Shown in pieces: positions 45,813 to 54,508 of a stretch of 64,000 bases of DNA. Numbering within the stretch: the first letter of the stretch is position 1; every line of letters begins with the position of its first letter. The translations under genes and the position numbers were made by a program. The notes beneath the pieces are model-generated. The model had not been told where the DNA came from. It saw nothing but the letters and a program-made list of their open reading frames with translations, and did no database searches. Origin of the DNA: Alphaproteobacteria bacterium (lineage in GTDB: Bacteria > Pseudomonadota > Alphaproteobacteria > Rhodospirillales > Rhodospirillaceae); the NCBI GenBank assembly GCA_003246625.1, contig QJZR01000017.1, forward strand, positions 248,001 to 312,000, in the 5' to 3' direction.

Positions 45813-47642
45813 ATGACCGATACCGCCCAGCCGCTTGCCATCGTCGTCTTCTCCGAAAGCGGCCTCGCCGTCGCGCAGAAGATCCGCGCCGCCCTGCCGG
45901 ACGCGTCGATCCACGGTTTCGAAAAACGGGTCTCCGCCTGCGACGAAACCTTCGTCGACGCCGCCGCCCACCTGCGCCGCCTGTTCCAGGCCGGACACGG
46001 CATCGTCGGCGTCTGCGCCGCGGGCATCCTGGTGCGAGCGCTGGCCCCCTGCCTGGCCGACAAGTGGTCGGAACCGCCGGTGCTGGCGGTGGCGCAGGAC
46101 GGCGGCGTGGCGGTTCCCCTGCTCGGTGGGCATCATGGCGCCAACCGTCTGGCGCGGACCATTTCGCGGCTTCTCGGCGGCGTTTCCGGGGTGACCACGG
46201 CGGGCGACGTGCGTTTCGGCATCGCCCTCGACGAACCGCCCGCGGGCTGGACCGTCGCCAACCCGCTCGCCGCCAAGGACGTCGCCGGACGCCTGCTCTC
46301 CGGCGAAGCGGTGGCGCTTTGCGTGGAAGCGGGCGACGCCGCCTGGCTCGAAGGCTGCGGCGCGGCCTTCGCGGCGGACGCGCCGTCGCGCATCCTGGTC
46401 ACCGAAAAGGCGGAGGCGGGCGACGCCGCCACCCTGGTGATGCATCCGCCGGTGCTGACGGTGGGGATGGGCTGCAACCGCGGCACCACGACGGAGGAAG
46501 TCGTCGCCCTGGTCGAAAACACCCTGGCCGTCAACGGCCTGGCGGCGGGGGCGGTGGCCTGCCTCGCCTCGATCGACGCGAAGATGGACGAACCGGCGCT
46601 GGAGGAAGCCGCCGCGCACTTCGGCGTGCCGATTCGCTTCTTCGCCGCCGAGGAGCTCAACGCCTTCGAGGGCAAGCTGACCGAGAAATCCGAACACGCC
46701 TTCGCCGCCGTCGGCTGCTGGGGCGTCGCCGAGGGCGCGGCCCTTGCCGCCGCCGGGGCCGACGCGCCGCTGGTCGTCGCCAAGACGAAATCGGAAAACG
46801 CCACCTGCGCCGTCGCCCGCGCCGCCGCGAACGTCGACCCCACCCTGGTGGGACAGGCGCGCGGCAGCCTGACCGTGGTCGGCGTCGGCCCCGGCACGCC
46901 GCTGTGGCGCTCGCCCGACGCCACCGCCGCCCTGGCCCGCGCCGACGCGGTGGTCGGCTACAAACGCTATCTCAACCTGGTCGCCGACGTCATCGCGGGC
47001 AAGCCGCAACACGTTTCCGGCATGACGCGCGAGGAAGTGCGCGTGACCAAGGCGCTCGACCTCGCCGCCGAGGGGCGGAACGTCTGCCTGGTCTGCTCCG
47101 GCGACCCCGGCATCTATGCCCTCGCCTCGCTGACCATGGAAATGCTGGACAAGGCGGAGCACCGGCCCGACTGGCGCCGCATCCGGGTGCGGGTCGTTCC
47201 CGGTATCACCGCCGCGCAGGGCGCCGCATCCCTGGCGGGCGCGCCGATGGGCCACGACTTCTGCCTGATCTCGCTGTCCGACCTTCTCACCGAGTGGCAG
47301 ACCATCGAAACCCGCCTCAAGGCCGCGGCGCTGGGCGACTTCATCGTCGCCCTCTACAACCCGGTGTCGCGCCGCCGCCGCAGCCAGATCGAACGGGCGC
47401 GGGACATCCTGCTCACCGGACGGCCCGGCACCACGCCGGTGGTGATCGCCCGCAACGTCGGCCGCGACGACCACAGCCTCGTCGTCACCACCTTGGCCGA
47501 ACTGAAGCCCGAGGACGCCGACATGCTGTCCATGGTGATCATCGGCAACTCGGCGACGCGCGCCTTCGACCAGGGCGGCCGGACCTGGGTCTATTCGCCG
47601 CGCGGCTACGCCAAGAAGCTGTCGTTCCTGGTCAAGGAATAA
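45813..47642 (+). CDS. cobJ: CbiG-CobJ fusion: cobalt-precorrin-5A hydrolase / precorrin-3B C17-methyltransferase
   Basis: This is a 609-residue fusion. Residues 1-340 are CbiG, with GIVGVCAAGILVRALAP, LLGGHHGANRLARTISRLLG and GMGCNRGTTTEEV, which open the ring lactone. Residues 350-609 are CobJ/CbiH (LTVVGVGPGTPLWRSPDA, CSGDPGIYALASL, VVPGITAAQGAASLAGAPMGHDF, ALYNPVSRRR). ATG 45813 follows the cobI stop by six bases. CbiG belongs to the oxygen-independent route, in agreement with CbiX. Genes such as cbiD, cobK and cobB are not in this window. Confidence 0.94.
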   Translation: MTDTAQPLAIVVFSESGLAVAQKIRAALPDASIHGFEKRVSACDETFVDAAAHLRRLFQAGHGIVGVCAAGILVRALAPCLADKWSEPPVLAVAQDGGVAVPLLGGHHGANRLARTISRLLGGVSGVTTAGDVRFGIALDEPPAGWTVANPLAAKDVAGRLLSGEAVALCVEAGDAAWLEGCGAAFAADAPSRILVTEKAEAGDAATLVMHPPVLTVGMGCNRGTTTEEVVALVENTLAVNGLAAGAVACLASIDAKMDEPALEEAAAHFGVPIRFFAAEELNAFEGKLTEKSEHAFAAVGCWGVAEGAALAAAGADAPLVVAKTKSENATCAVARAAANVDPTLVGQARGSLTVVGVGPGTPLWRSPDATAALARADAVVGYKRYLNLVADVIAGKPQHVSGMTREEVRVTKALDLAAEGRNVCLVCSGDPGIYALASLTMEMLDKAEHRPDWRRIRVRVVPGITAAQGAASLAGAPMGHDFCLISLSDLLTEWQTIETRLKAAALGDFIVALYNPVSRRRRSQIERARDILLTGRPGTTPVVIARNVGRDDHSLVVTTLAELKPEDADMLSMVIIGNSATRAFDQGGRTWVYSPRGYAKKLSFLVKE

Positions 47643-47876
47643 AACGTTGCGAGGGGTCTTCCCTCCGGGGGATTTCCACCCTTAAATCGCCCCACCGGGG
47701 CGATTTATCCCCGTTCGGGGACCGGGGTTCCAATCCCCTCGCGCACCCCATTCCTTTCGGTTCTTGCGCAAAGCGCCATAAGATCATCGCACCGCGGCGA
47801 AAAACGAATGGAATCGAAGGCCCCAAGGCCCTTCGCGGGTGTGGGCGGAACCCACGGACAAAACGGAGCCCCCTGC
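47643..47876. repeat. Intergenic palindromic repeat, copy 10
   Basis: This contains GTTGCGAGGGGTCTTCCCTCC, a perfect stem AAATCGCCCC-ACC-GGGGCGATTT (47684-47706), CCCCTCGCGCACCCC, TTCTTGCGCAAAGCGCCATAAG and GGCCCTTCGCGGGTGTGGGCGGAACCCAC. An ATG at 47808 reads MESKAPRPFAG into the following gene. Confidence 0.8.
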
Positions 47877-48200
47877 TTGGAACCCCGTCTCAAGGCCGGA
47901 TTGCTGGTACAGGCTTTGGTCCGCCGCTGCGGCGTGGAGTTGCTGCCCGCCTATGTCTCGCGCAAGGGAGACGCGGATTCCGGCGCGGTGCTGGTGAAAC
48001 GGGTTTCCCCCGGCTGGCACTGCACGGTGTTCCAGATCGTCTTCGCCGACGACGGTGCGCGGGTTTGGGTCGCCGCCACCGGCGACGAACCGAAGCCGGA
48101 GGCGGAGGCGGACGCCTTCATCGACCGCCAGGCGCGAATCGACGACGATCTGTGGGTGGTCGAGGTGGAAGCCCCGGAAACCTGGACGCCCGCGTCGTAG
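47877..48200 (+). CDS. DUF1491 family protein
   Basis: This is a 107-residue protein of an alphaproteobacterial family of unknown function. LEPRLKAGLLVQALVRRC opens it, and VLVKRVSPGWHCTVFQIV and ARIDDDLWVVEVEAPE follow. The frame is open from an ATG at 47808, but that part lies in an intergenic repeat. I chose TTG 47877, which has GGAG about nine bases upstream and gives the family length. Confidence 0.75.
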   Translation: MEPRLKAGLLVQALVRRCGVELLPAYVSRKGDADSGAVLVKRVSPGWHCTVFQIVFADDGARVWVAATGDEPKPEAEADAFIDRQARIDDDLWVVEVEAPETWTPAS

Positions 48201-48206
48201 GGCGGC

Positions 48207-49211
48207 TCAGCGCGCCGGTTCGGCGCCGTCGCGGCCGATGTCGACCAGTTCGGTCCAGTCGGTGCCGTAGGTCTTTTCGTACGCGGCGCGCTGCCGCGCG
48301 ACCAGCGCGGAGAAGCGGTCGGGGGTGAAGGCGACGACGGAAATCTTCTTCGGCAGGCGCTTGCGCACCGCGTCGTAATAGGTCATCGCCAACTGCGTGG
48401 CGGTGTCGGCGAAATCGACGCCGATTTCGGTCAGGGCGGCGCGTTCGTCGGGAGACAGCCGTTCCCAGAAGGCGCGCGAGGCGACCAGGAACGATGGCTC
48501 GTAGACATGCTGGGTCAGGGTGATCGTCGGCAGCTTCTCGCCGATCGGCAAGCGCGCCAGAAGGTCGAGCGGCCCGTCGGCGCCGTCGATGATTCCCGCG
48601 TCCAGGGCTTCGTCCGCCTTGTCCGCCGGATACTTCTGCGGCACGGTGCCGAGCAGGCGCATCACGTCGCGCATCTTGCGCCCGTCGTTGATCAGAACCT
48701 TGAGATGCGCCAGGTCCTCGGGGCCCGAGATCGCGCGCTTGGCGCGGATGTTGTGGAAGCCGTTCTCGTAGACGCCGACGACGATGACCTTGAGCGATTC
48801 CTCGACGTGGGTGCGGATTTCGTCCTCGAGCCCGGCGTACATCGTCCGCTGCACGTGGGCGCGGTCGCGGAAGATCCAGGGCATGCGGAACAGGGACAGA
48901 CGCGGTGCCTCGTCGATCACCGCGTCGCCGACCACCGCCAGGTCGATCCGGCCGCCGCGCGCCTGGTTCAAAAGATCCGCCTCGGGCGGGCAAGCGGCGC
49001 CGGTTTGCACGTCAAACGTGAAGTGATGCGGCAGCCGTTCCTCCACCCGCTTGATCAGGAAGGCCATCTGGCGGGCGGTCAAACCGTCCTCGGGGCCGGG
49101 AACCCAAAGGGTCACGGCACGCGGTTCCGCCGCCCGCGCCGCGGCACCCGCGATCAGGCCGAACGCCGTCAACAGAACAAGGCAAACCCGAGCGGCCCTA
49201 AACGACGTCAT
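48207..49211 (-). CDS. dctP: TRAP-type periplasmic substrate-binding protein
   Basis: This is a 334-residue DctP-family protein. The signal peptide is MTSFRAARVC then a hydrophobic stretch, with cleavage near ARAAEP. Typical features are LLNQARGGRIDLAVV, MPWIFRDRAHVQR, GVYENGFHNIRAKRAISGPEDL, IDGADGPLDLL and TYYDAVRKRLP. The ligand is probably an organic acid. No DctQ or DctM membrane subunits are adjacent, so it may serve a transporter elsewhere or a sensory role. ATG 49211 is the usual start. Confidence 0.87.
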   Translation of the reverse strand: MTSFRAARVCLVLLTAFGLIAGAAARAAEPRAVTLWVPGPEDGLTARQMAFLIKRVEERLPHHFTFDVQTGAACPPEADLLNQARGGRIDLAVVGDAVIDEAPRLSLFRMPWIFRDRAHVQRTMYAGLEDEIRTHVEESLKVIVVGVYENGFHNIRAKRAISGPEDLAHLKVLINDGRKMRDVMRLLGTVPQKYPADKADEALDAGIIDGADGPLDLLARLPIGEKLPTITLTQHVYEPSFLVASRAFWERLSPDERAALTEIGVDFADTATQLAMTYYDAVRKRLPKKISVVAFTPDRFSALVARQRAAYEKTYGTDWTELVDIGRDGAEPAR

Positions 49212-49532
49212 GTCTTGCGCACATATCCCAAGGAACGCCGCCCCTCCTCTCCGGTTGCGGGGGGTAGGGACGATCGTGGGTCGAGAGTACCCGCTTCCGT
49301 GCGCCACGCCAAGCGAGGCCTCCCGCCTTTTCGGAATAAATCCCTGGGCGTGACTTTCGAGTCGCACTTCCTCTTTTCTCCCACCCGTTCCGGTGGCCCG
49401 CCCGGAAGCGGAATTTCCCGCGAGAAATCGCTTTTTTTCGAGTCATGCAATTGTAGGTGTTGATCCGCTCCCGTTACATGGTAGGATTTTTAGTTCCAAT
49501 TGGTGATACCCCCACTCCGAAGGTATGACGCC
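49212..49532. other. Divergent control region, no gene seen
   Basis: These 321 bases lie between divergent dctP and the pseudo-receiver gene. The dctP side is GC-rich with no clear hairpin. The right side (49430-49510) is AT-richer and holds a promoter-like pair and GTTACATGGTAGG, which partly matches the GTTACATTGTAAC site upstream of cbiX. Confidence 0.4.
49460..49487 (+). promoter_or_regulatory. Candidate promoter of the pseudo-receiver gene
   Basis: TTGATC (49460-49465) and TAGGAT (49482-49487) are 16 bases apart, about 45 bases upstream of the chosen start. Consensus match only. Confidence 0.4.
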
Positions 49533-50465
49533 ATGGATGCGGAAACGTTCTCTCAAGGACTACCTCGGGTCAGGGTTTCCGTCGTCCTCATGGACGGATG
49601 CCCACCATCCTATTGGCGTTCGTTCTGCCACATGGCCGGGCTGCGCCGCCCCTCGATCTTCGCCGACTATCCGTCGCTGAAGACCGGCCTGGTCACCGAC
49701 GAAATCGACATTCTGCTGATCTCCATCTCCGCCAAGGGATTCGCCCCCGCCGGCCGCACGGTCAAGGCGATCCGTAACGGCCAGTTGGGCAACGACCCCT
49801 TCCTGCCGGTGATGGTGGTGACGGATTCGCCCAGCCCGGACGACGCCTCCCTTCTCGTCAACAGCGGCGTCGACTGCGTGACGGTGCGGCCGCTGACCGT
49901 GGGCAAGATCTGCGAACGCCTGCGCAAGCTGGCGCTCAACCGTCAACCTTTCGTGGTCACCAGCGACTACATCGGCCCCGACCGCCGCAGCAAACCCCGC
50001 CAACCCAAACCGGGCGAGGTGGTGGTGCCCCTGATGCAGGTGCCGAACGCACTTTACGACCGCGTCGTCAACAACCAGCCCTCGGCGGCGCGTTCCGCGC
50101 CACGTGCCGCGGCCTGGGAAGAGATCATGCGCCAGCGCCTGGTGCGTTGCGCCGACAGCATGCAGTTGCTGGCCAGCCGCAGCTTCCCGCAGGCGGTGGC
50201 CGGCGACCTCAACGTCCGCGTGCTCGAAGACATGCGCCGTATCGCCGACGTCTCGGAAATCGCCTGGAAGCGCATGGAGAACGAGGGACAGGCACCCCTG
50301 GCCAAGCACCTGGGCGACCTCACCCAACGGATGCGCGCCCTGGTCAAGGAGCCCTCCGCGATCAAGACGGAAAACCTGGCCCAGCTGCAAAACGACATCA
50401 ATGTGTCGCAGAACGGCCTGAACGCCTTCCTGGAAGGCGCGGCGGCGGAGCCTCAGCGGGACTGA
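49533..50465 (+). CDS. Receiver-like protein lacking the phospho-acceptor Asp
   Basis: This is a 310-residue cytoplasmic protein. Residues 8-140 follow a response-regulator receiver fold (RVRVSVVLMDG, DEIDILLISISAKGFAP, LPVMVVTDSP, VRPLTVGKICERL). The phospho-acceptor position is Ser in LLISIS, and the usual Lys is Arg (VRPL), so it is a pseudo-receiver. DYIGPDRRSKPRQPKPG follows near residue 148. The C-terminal half (200-310) is helical with no family I know. ATG 49533 follows GAAGG. Its 3' end overlaps the M23 gene by 13 bases. Confidence 0.7.
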   Translation: MDAETFSQGLPRVRVSVVLMDGCPPSYWRSFCHMAGLRRPSIFADYPSLKTGLVTDEIDILLISISAKGFAPAGRTVKAIRNGQLGNDPFLPVMVVTDSPSPDDASLLVNSGVDCVTVRPLTVGKICERLRKLALNRQPFVVTSDYIGPDRRSKPRQPKPGEVVVPLMQVPNALYDRVVNNQPSAARSAPRAAAWEEIMRQRLVRCADSMQLLASRSFPQAVAGDLNVRVLEDMRRIADVSEIAWKRMENEGQAPLAKHLGDLTQRMRALVKEPSAIKTENLAQLQNDINVSQNGLNAFLEGAAAEPQRD

Positions 50466-51322
50466 ACCGCCCCCGGCAGAATTTCGGGCAGACGCGCCGG
50501 GTCGAGTCGCCGGTCCAACCAGCTTGCCCCCCAATGCAGATGCGGCCCGGTCGCCCGGCCGGTCGCCCCCACCGCGCCGATCGTCTGGCCGCGCCGCACC
50601 CGTTGCCCGGGCTTGACGTCGATCCGGCCAAGATGCGCGTAGACCGTCTGCAACCCCAAGCCGTGGTCGATCATCACCGTCTGCCCGGTATAGAACATGT
50701 CGGGGTGGACCAGCGACACCGCGCCATCCGCCGCCGCATGCACCGGCGTTCCCGCCGCCGCCGCGATGTCCAGGCCCGAATGGGGGGCCTTCGCCTCGCC
50801 GTTGAGGATGCGCTGCGAACCGAACACGCCGCTGACGATTCCCTCCACCGGCAGGACGAAGCCGGAACGATAATCCGCCCGACCGCCGACCCGTGCCCGC
50901 GTCGCGGCGATCGCGCGGTTGTCTTCCTTGATGCGGGCCAGCAACGCGGGGGGCGGCGTCACCTTGTCCCGGGGCAGGCCGTCGATGCGCTGCACCGGCC
51001 AATCGCGGGGACGAACCGTCAGCTCCGTTTCCGTCGCCGTTCCGGACGTCCCCACCACCCGCAGCAGCGCGCGCGGCGCGGCATCGCGGGCGAAGCCCAG
51101 GACGAAGCGTCCCGCCCCGTCCACCGGCACCGCATCCCCGTCGAGAAAAACCTTCGATCCCGCCGCCGCCTGCCCGAAGACCACGCCGCCTTGCTCCGCC
51201 TCGCCCCGCAACGCGGGTGGCGCGGCAAGCGCGGGGAGGGAGAAGAGAAGGAAAAAGAACAACAGGAAGAACCCGCGGGCTCCGCCCGCGCCCGCAAAGG
51301 GCCTCGGGCCCTTTGAACCCAT
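50453..51322 (-). CDS. M23-family metallopeptidase (LytM-type)
   Basis: This is a 289-residue exported protein. A signal peptide (FFLLFFFLLFSLPALAAPP) follows the first 17 residues. The catalytic domain (about 160-280) has zinc ligands in HSGLDIAAAAGTPV (HxxxD) and GPHLHWGAS (HxH). DHGLGLQTVYAHLGRI lies between them. It probably cleaves or binds peptidoglycan. The chosen ATG 51322 lies in an intergenic repeat and gives MGSKGPRPFAG; no better start is visible before the signal peptide, so the exact start is uncertain. Confidence 0.8.
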   Translation of the reverse strand: MGSKGPRPFAGAGGARGFFLLFFFLLFSLPALAAPPALRGEAEQGGVVFGQAAAGSKVFLDGDAVPVDGAGRFVLGFARDAAPRALLRVVGTSGTATETELTVRPRDWPVQRIDGLPRDKVTPPPALLARIKEDNRAIAATRARVGGRADYRSGFVLPVEGIVSGVFGSQRILNGEAKAPHSGLDIAAAAGTPVHAAADGAVSLVHPDMFYTGQTVMIDHGLGLQTVYAHLGRIDVKPGQRVRRGQTIGAVGATGRATGPHLHWGASWLDRRLDPARLPEILPGAVQSR

Positions 51323-51456
51323 GACTGGTTTTCCGCCGCGCGGCGGCAACCGGCATTCACGCGGCGGCGAAGGTTTCCTCGCGCCGCGCGCAGCACGGGG
51401 ATCGGGGTCCGCGACCCCGATGGGGTCCAGGGGCAACACCCCCGGCCTGGTGTTAT
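51270..51456. repeat. Intergenic palindromic repeat, copy 11
   Basis: This lies after the xseA stop and reaches into the start of the M23 gene. It has CGGGGGTGTTGCCCCTGG-type and GGGGTCGCGGACCCC hairpins, GCCGCGCGGCGG, GGGCCTCGGGCCC and GGCTCCGCCCGCG. On the minus strand it encodes the first residues of the M23 protein. Confidence 0.75.
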
Positions 51457-52848
51457 TCATAGCAGGCTTCCCTGGCGGGGGTCGGTTTTCCCCGGTTTGG
51501 CGGGTTTGCTTCCGGCGGCGATGGCGGCGACGGTGCCGTCGGCGAAGGCAAGGGACAGCGCCGCGCCGGGGCCGACCTGGGCGGCACGGACGAGGGGCGT
51601 GCCCTTGGCGTCGCGCACCAGGGCGAATCCCCGGTCGAGGATGCGCTGATAGGACAGGCTCTCCAGCAAAGCGGCCTGCCGCGCCAGACGGTCGTCCGCG
51701 CGGTCGAGCCGACGGGAAAACGCCTGAACCAGGGCGCGGGAGGCGGCATCCAGGCGCGCGGCGGCGCGGTCGGCGACCTCGCGCGGGGTGCGCAGCCGCC
51801 CGGCGGCGGCGGCCAGACGCAGGCCGTCGCGCTCGATGCGGCGTCCGGCGGCGGCGGCCAGGCGTTCGCCCCGGTCGTCCAGGCGTTGCGTCGCCTCGGC
51901 AAGCAGGCGTTCGGGGCGGGGCAGGCCGCGGCTCAGGGCCTCCAACTGGCGGGCGCGGTTTTCCGTCGCCGCGACCAGGGCGCGGGGCAGGCGCGCCGAC
52001 AGTTCGCCGACGCGGGCCAACAGGTCCAGGCGCACCGGCACCGCCTTTTCCGCCGCGCCGGTGGGGGTGGGGGCGCGCAGGTCGGCGGCATGGTCGATCA
52101 GGGTGGTGTCGGTCTCGTGGCCGACCGCCGAGATCAGGGGGATGGAGCAGGCGGCGGCGGCGCGCACCACGATTTCCTCGTTGAACGGCCACAGGTCTTC
52201 CAGGCTGCCGCCGCCGCGCGCGACGATCAGAAGGTCGGGGCGGGGAATCGGCCCGCCGGACGGCAAGGCGTCGAACCCGGCGATGGCGGCGGCGATTTCG
52301 GCGGCGGCGCCTTCGCCCTGCACCCGCACCGGCCAAACTAGGACGCGGCGGGGAAAGCGTTCGCGCAGACGGTGCAGGATGTCGCGAATCACCGCGCCGG
52401 TGGGCGAGGTGACGACGCCGATCACCCCGGGCAGGGGCGGCAGGGGGCGCTTGCGTTCGGCGGCGAACAGGCCCTCGGCGGCCAACTTGCGCTTGCGTTC
52501 CTCCAACAGCTTGAGGAGGGCGCCTTCGCCCGCCACCTCCAGCGCCTCGACGATCATCTGGTACTGCGACCGCGCGCCATAGGTGGTCAGCCGCCCGGTG
52601 GCGATTACCTCCAGCCCGTCCTCGGGCCGGACGGACATCCGGGCGAGGGAACCGCGCCAGATCACCGCCTCCAGCACCGCGCGCTCGTCCTTAAGGCGCA
52701 GATAACAATGGCCGGAAGCGACCACCTTGGGCTGCGAGATCTCGCCCCGCACCCGCACCAGACCGAAGGCGTTCTCGATGCTGGTCTTCAGCGCGGCGGC
52801 TAGGTCGCCGACCGAGAAATCGGGCTGATTGTGCGTGGATTCGGCCAT
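51457..52848 (-). CDS. xseA: Exodeoxyribonuclease VII large subunit
   Basis: This is a 463-residue nuclease subunit that degrades single-stranded DNA with XseB. The N-terminal OB-fold has [19 protein letters not shown] and [22 protein letters not shown]. The catalytic domain has [44 protein letters not shown] and [10 protein letters not shown] long coiled-coil with many Arg-rich heptads and the C-terminal RGFALV follow. ATG 52848 is divergent from purD, with 96 bases between. XseB is not in this window. Confidence 0.95.
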   Translation of the reverse strand: MAESTHNQPDFSVGDLAAALKTSIENAFGLVRVRGEISQPKVVASGHCYLRLKDERAVLEAVIWRGSLARMSVRPEDGLEVIATGRLTTYGARSQYQMIVEALEVAGEGALLKLLEERKRKLAAEGLFAAERKRPLPPLPGVIGVVTSPTGAVIRDILHRLRERFPRRVLVWPVRVQGEGAAAEIAAAIAGFDALPSGGPIPRPDLLIVARGGGSLEDLWPFNEEIVVRAAAACSIPLISAVGHETDTTLIDHAADLRAPTPTGAAEKAVPVRLDLLARVGELSARLPRALVAATENRARQLEALSRGLPRPERLLAEATQRLDDRGERLAAAAGRRIERDGLRLAAAAGRLRTPREVADRAAARLDAASRALVQAFSRRLDRADDRLARQAALLESLSYQRILDRGFALVRDAKGTPLVRAAQVGPGAALSLAFADGTVAAIAAGSKPAKPGKTDPRQGSLL

Positions 52849-52944
52849 GCCTCGAACCGTGGAGAGGGTGGAGAATTCGGGGGGCTTGCCCCGTCTTCGC
52901 GATCGACTACACTCTGGCAGTCTATCGCGCAAAGGGGAAGTCGC

Positions 52945-54231
52945 ATGAAGATTCTGGTGGTCGGTTCGGGCGGTCGGGAACACGCGCTGTGCTGGGCGAT
53001 TCGGAAATCGCCGTTGTGTTCCGCGCTTTATTGCGCGCCCGGCAACGCGGGCATCGCCGAGGTGGCGGACTGCCTGCCGGTACCGGTTTCCGACGTGCCG
53101 GGACTCGTCGCCCTGGCGCAAGAAAAGGCGGTCGACCTGGTGATGGTGGGGCCGGAGGGACCGCTGGTGGCGGGCCTGGTCGATGCGCTGGCCGCCGCCG
53201 GGATCAAGGCCGTCGGCCCGACCGCCGCCGCCGCGCGGCTGGAGGGCTCGAAGGGCTTCATGAAGGATTTCTGCGCCCGCCACGCCATCCCCACCGCCGC
53301 CTACGCCCGCTTTACCGACGCGGCGGCGGCGAAGGCCTATGTCAGGGCGCAGGGCGCGCCGATCGTGGTCAAGGCCGACGGCTTGGCGGCGGGCAAGGGC
53401 GTGGTGGTGGCGACCACCGAGGCCGAGGCCCTGGCCGCCATCGACATGATGATGACCGAGCGCGCCTTCGGCGACGCGGGCGGCGAACTGGTGATCGAGG
53501 AATTCCTGGTGGGCGAGGAAGCCAGCTTCTTCGCCCTGATCGACGGCGAAACCGCCATTCCCCTGGGCGCGGCGCAGGATCACAAGGCGGTGGGCGACGG
53601 CGACACCGGCCCCAACACCGGCGGCATGGGGGCCTATGCCCCGGCGCCGGTGATGACCTCCGAAATGGCGGAACGGGTGATGGCGGAAATCGTCCGCCCC
53701 ACCGCCGCGGGCATGGCGGCGGAGGACTGCCCCTTCGCCGGAGTGCTGTTCGCCGGACTGATGATCACCGCCAAGGGACCGCGCCTGATCGAGTTCAACG
53801 TCCGCTTCGGCGACCCCGAGTGCCAGGTGCTGATGACCCGCCTGAAATCCGACATCGTGCCCTTGCTGCTGGCGGTGCCGGAACGGGCCCTCGACCGAGT
53901 CTCGCCGGAATGGCACGACGACGCGGCGCTGGTGGTGGTGATGGCGGCCCGGGGCTATCCCGGCACGCCGATGAAGGGCACCGAGATCAGGGGCCTGGAC
54001 GCCGCCAACGCGGTGGAGGGGGCGCAGGTGTTCCACGCCGGAACCCGCGCCGAGAACGGCCGGATTCTCGCCGATGGCGGCCGGGTGCTGGGGGTGGCGG
54101 CGCGCGGCCGCGACGTGCGCGAGGCGCAGGCCCGCGCCTATGCGGCGGTGGACCGAATCGACTGGCCGGAGGGCTTTTGCCGCCGCGACATCGGCTGGCG
54201 GGCGCTGGCGCCACGGGGAAAAAATTCTTGA
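52945..54231 (+). CDS. purD: Phosphoribosylamine-glycine ligase
   Basis: This is a 428-residue ATP-grasp enzyme that makes GAR in purine synthesis. [15 protein letters not shown] is the N-terminal motif. [20 protein letters not shown] binds [29 protein letters not shown] is typical, and [15 protein letters not shown] supplies metal ligands. ATG 52945 follows AAAGGGGAAG. It is divergent from xseA, an order seen in other alphaproteobacteria. Confidence 0.97.
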   Translation: MKILVVGSGGREHALCWAIRKSPLCSALYCAPGNAGIAEVADCLPVPVSDVPGLVALAQEKAVDLVMVGPEGPLVAGLVDALAAAGIKAVGPTAAAARLEGSKGFMKDFCARHAIPTAAYARFTDAAAAKAYVRAQGAPIVVKADGLAAGKGVVVATTEAEALAAIDMMMTERAFGDAGGELVIEEFLVGEEASFFALIDGETAIPLGAAQDHKAVGDGDTGPNTGGMGAYAPAPVMTSEMAERVMAEIVRPTAAGMAAEDCPFAGVLFAGLMITAKGPRLIEFNVRFGDPECQVLMTRLKSDIVPLLLAVPERALDRVSPEWHDDAALVVVMAARGYPGTPMKGTEIRGLDAANAVEGAQVFHAGTRAENGRILADGGRVLGVAARGRDVREAQARAYAAVDRIDWPEGFCRRDIGWRALAPRGKNS

Positions 54232-54508
54232 GCGTCATAAACACAAGGAAGAAAACCACTTAGTGGATATTCGCCCGTCGCGCGCATGCGGTGGCACGTT
54301 ACGGCGGCGAAAATCCGCTTGCATACGGAGCTATGCGATGGCTATGAAGGCCCGGAAAACACGATGCCCGGGCGCCGTTTACTGGCGTGCGGTTGAGTGT
54401 CCGGCATGCTAATCTGAGTAGATTGTTACGTAACTCCGTCGGCCAAGAACGAGGGGCGTAATAGACAGGGAGCTTGCCCAAGCCTGTCTTGGGTCTCAGG
54501 AGTGTGTG
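54232..54508 (+). other. Leader of the HD-GYP gene, possible structured RNA
   Basis: This 277-base gap holds the inverted repeat GTTACGTAAC (54425-54434), the stem CCCAAG-CCTGT-CTTGGG (54477-54493) ten bases before the start region, and AGGAG at 54498-54502. It was checked for a cyclic di-GMP aptamer and the conserved core was not found. No gene is supported here. Confidence 0.4.

Noticed and set aside
47684-47750. tRNA-like T-arm (GGGGTTCCAATCCCC)
   Set aside because: No acceptor, D-arm or anticodon arm can be drawn; the sequence belongs to the intergenic repeat.
54232-54508. Cyclic di-GMP riboswitch upstream of the HD-GYP gene
   Set aside because: The GEMM core sequence and tetraloop-receptor parts are missing.
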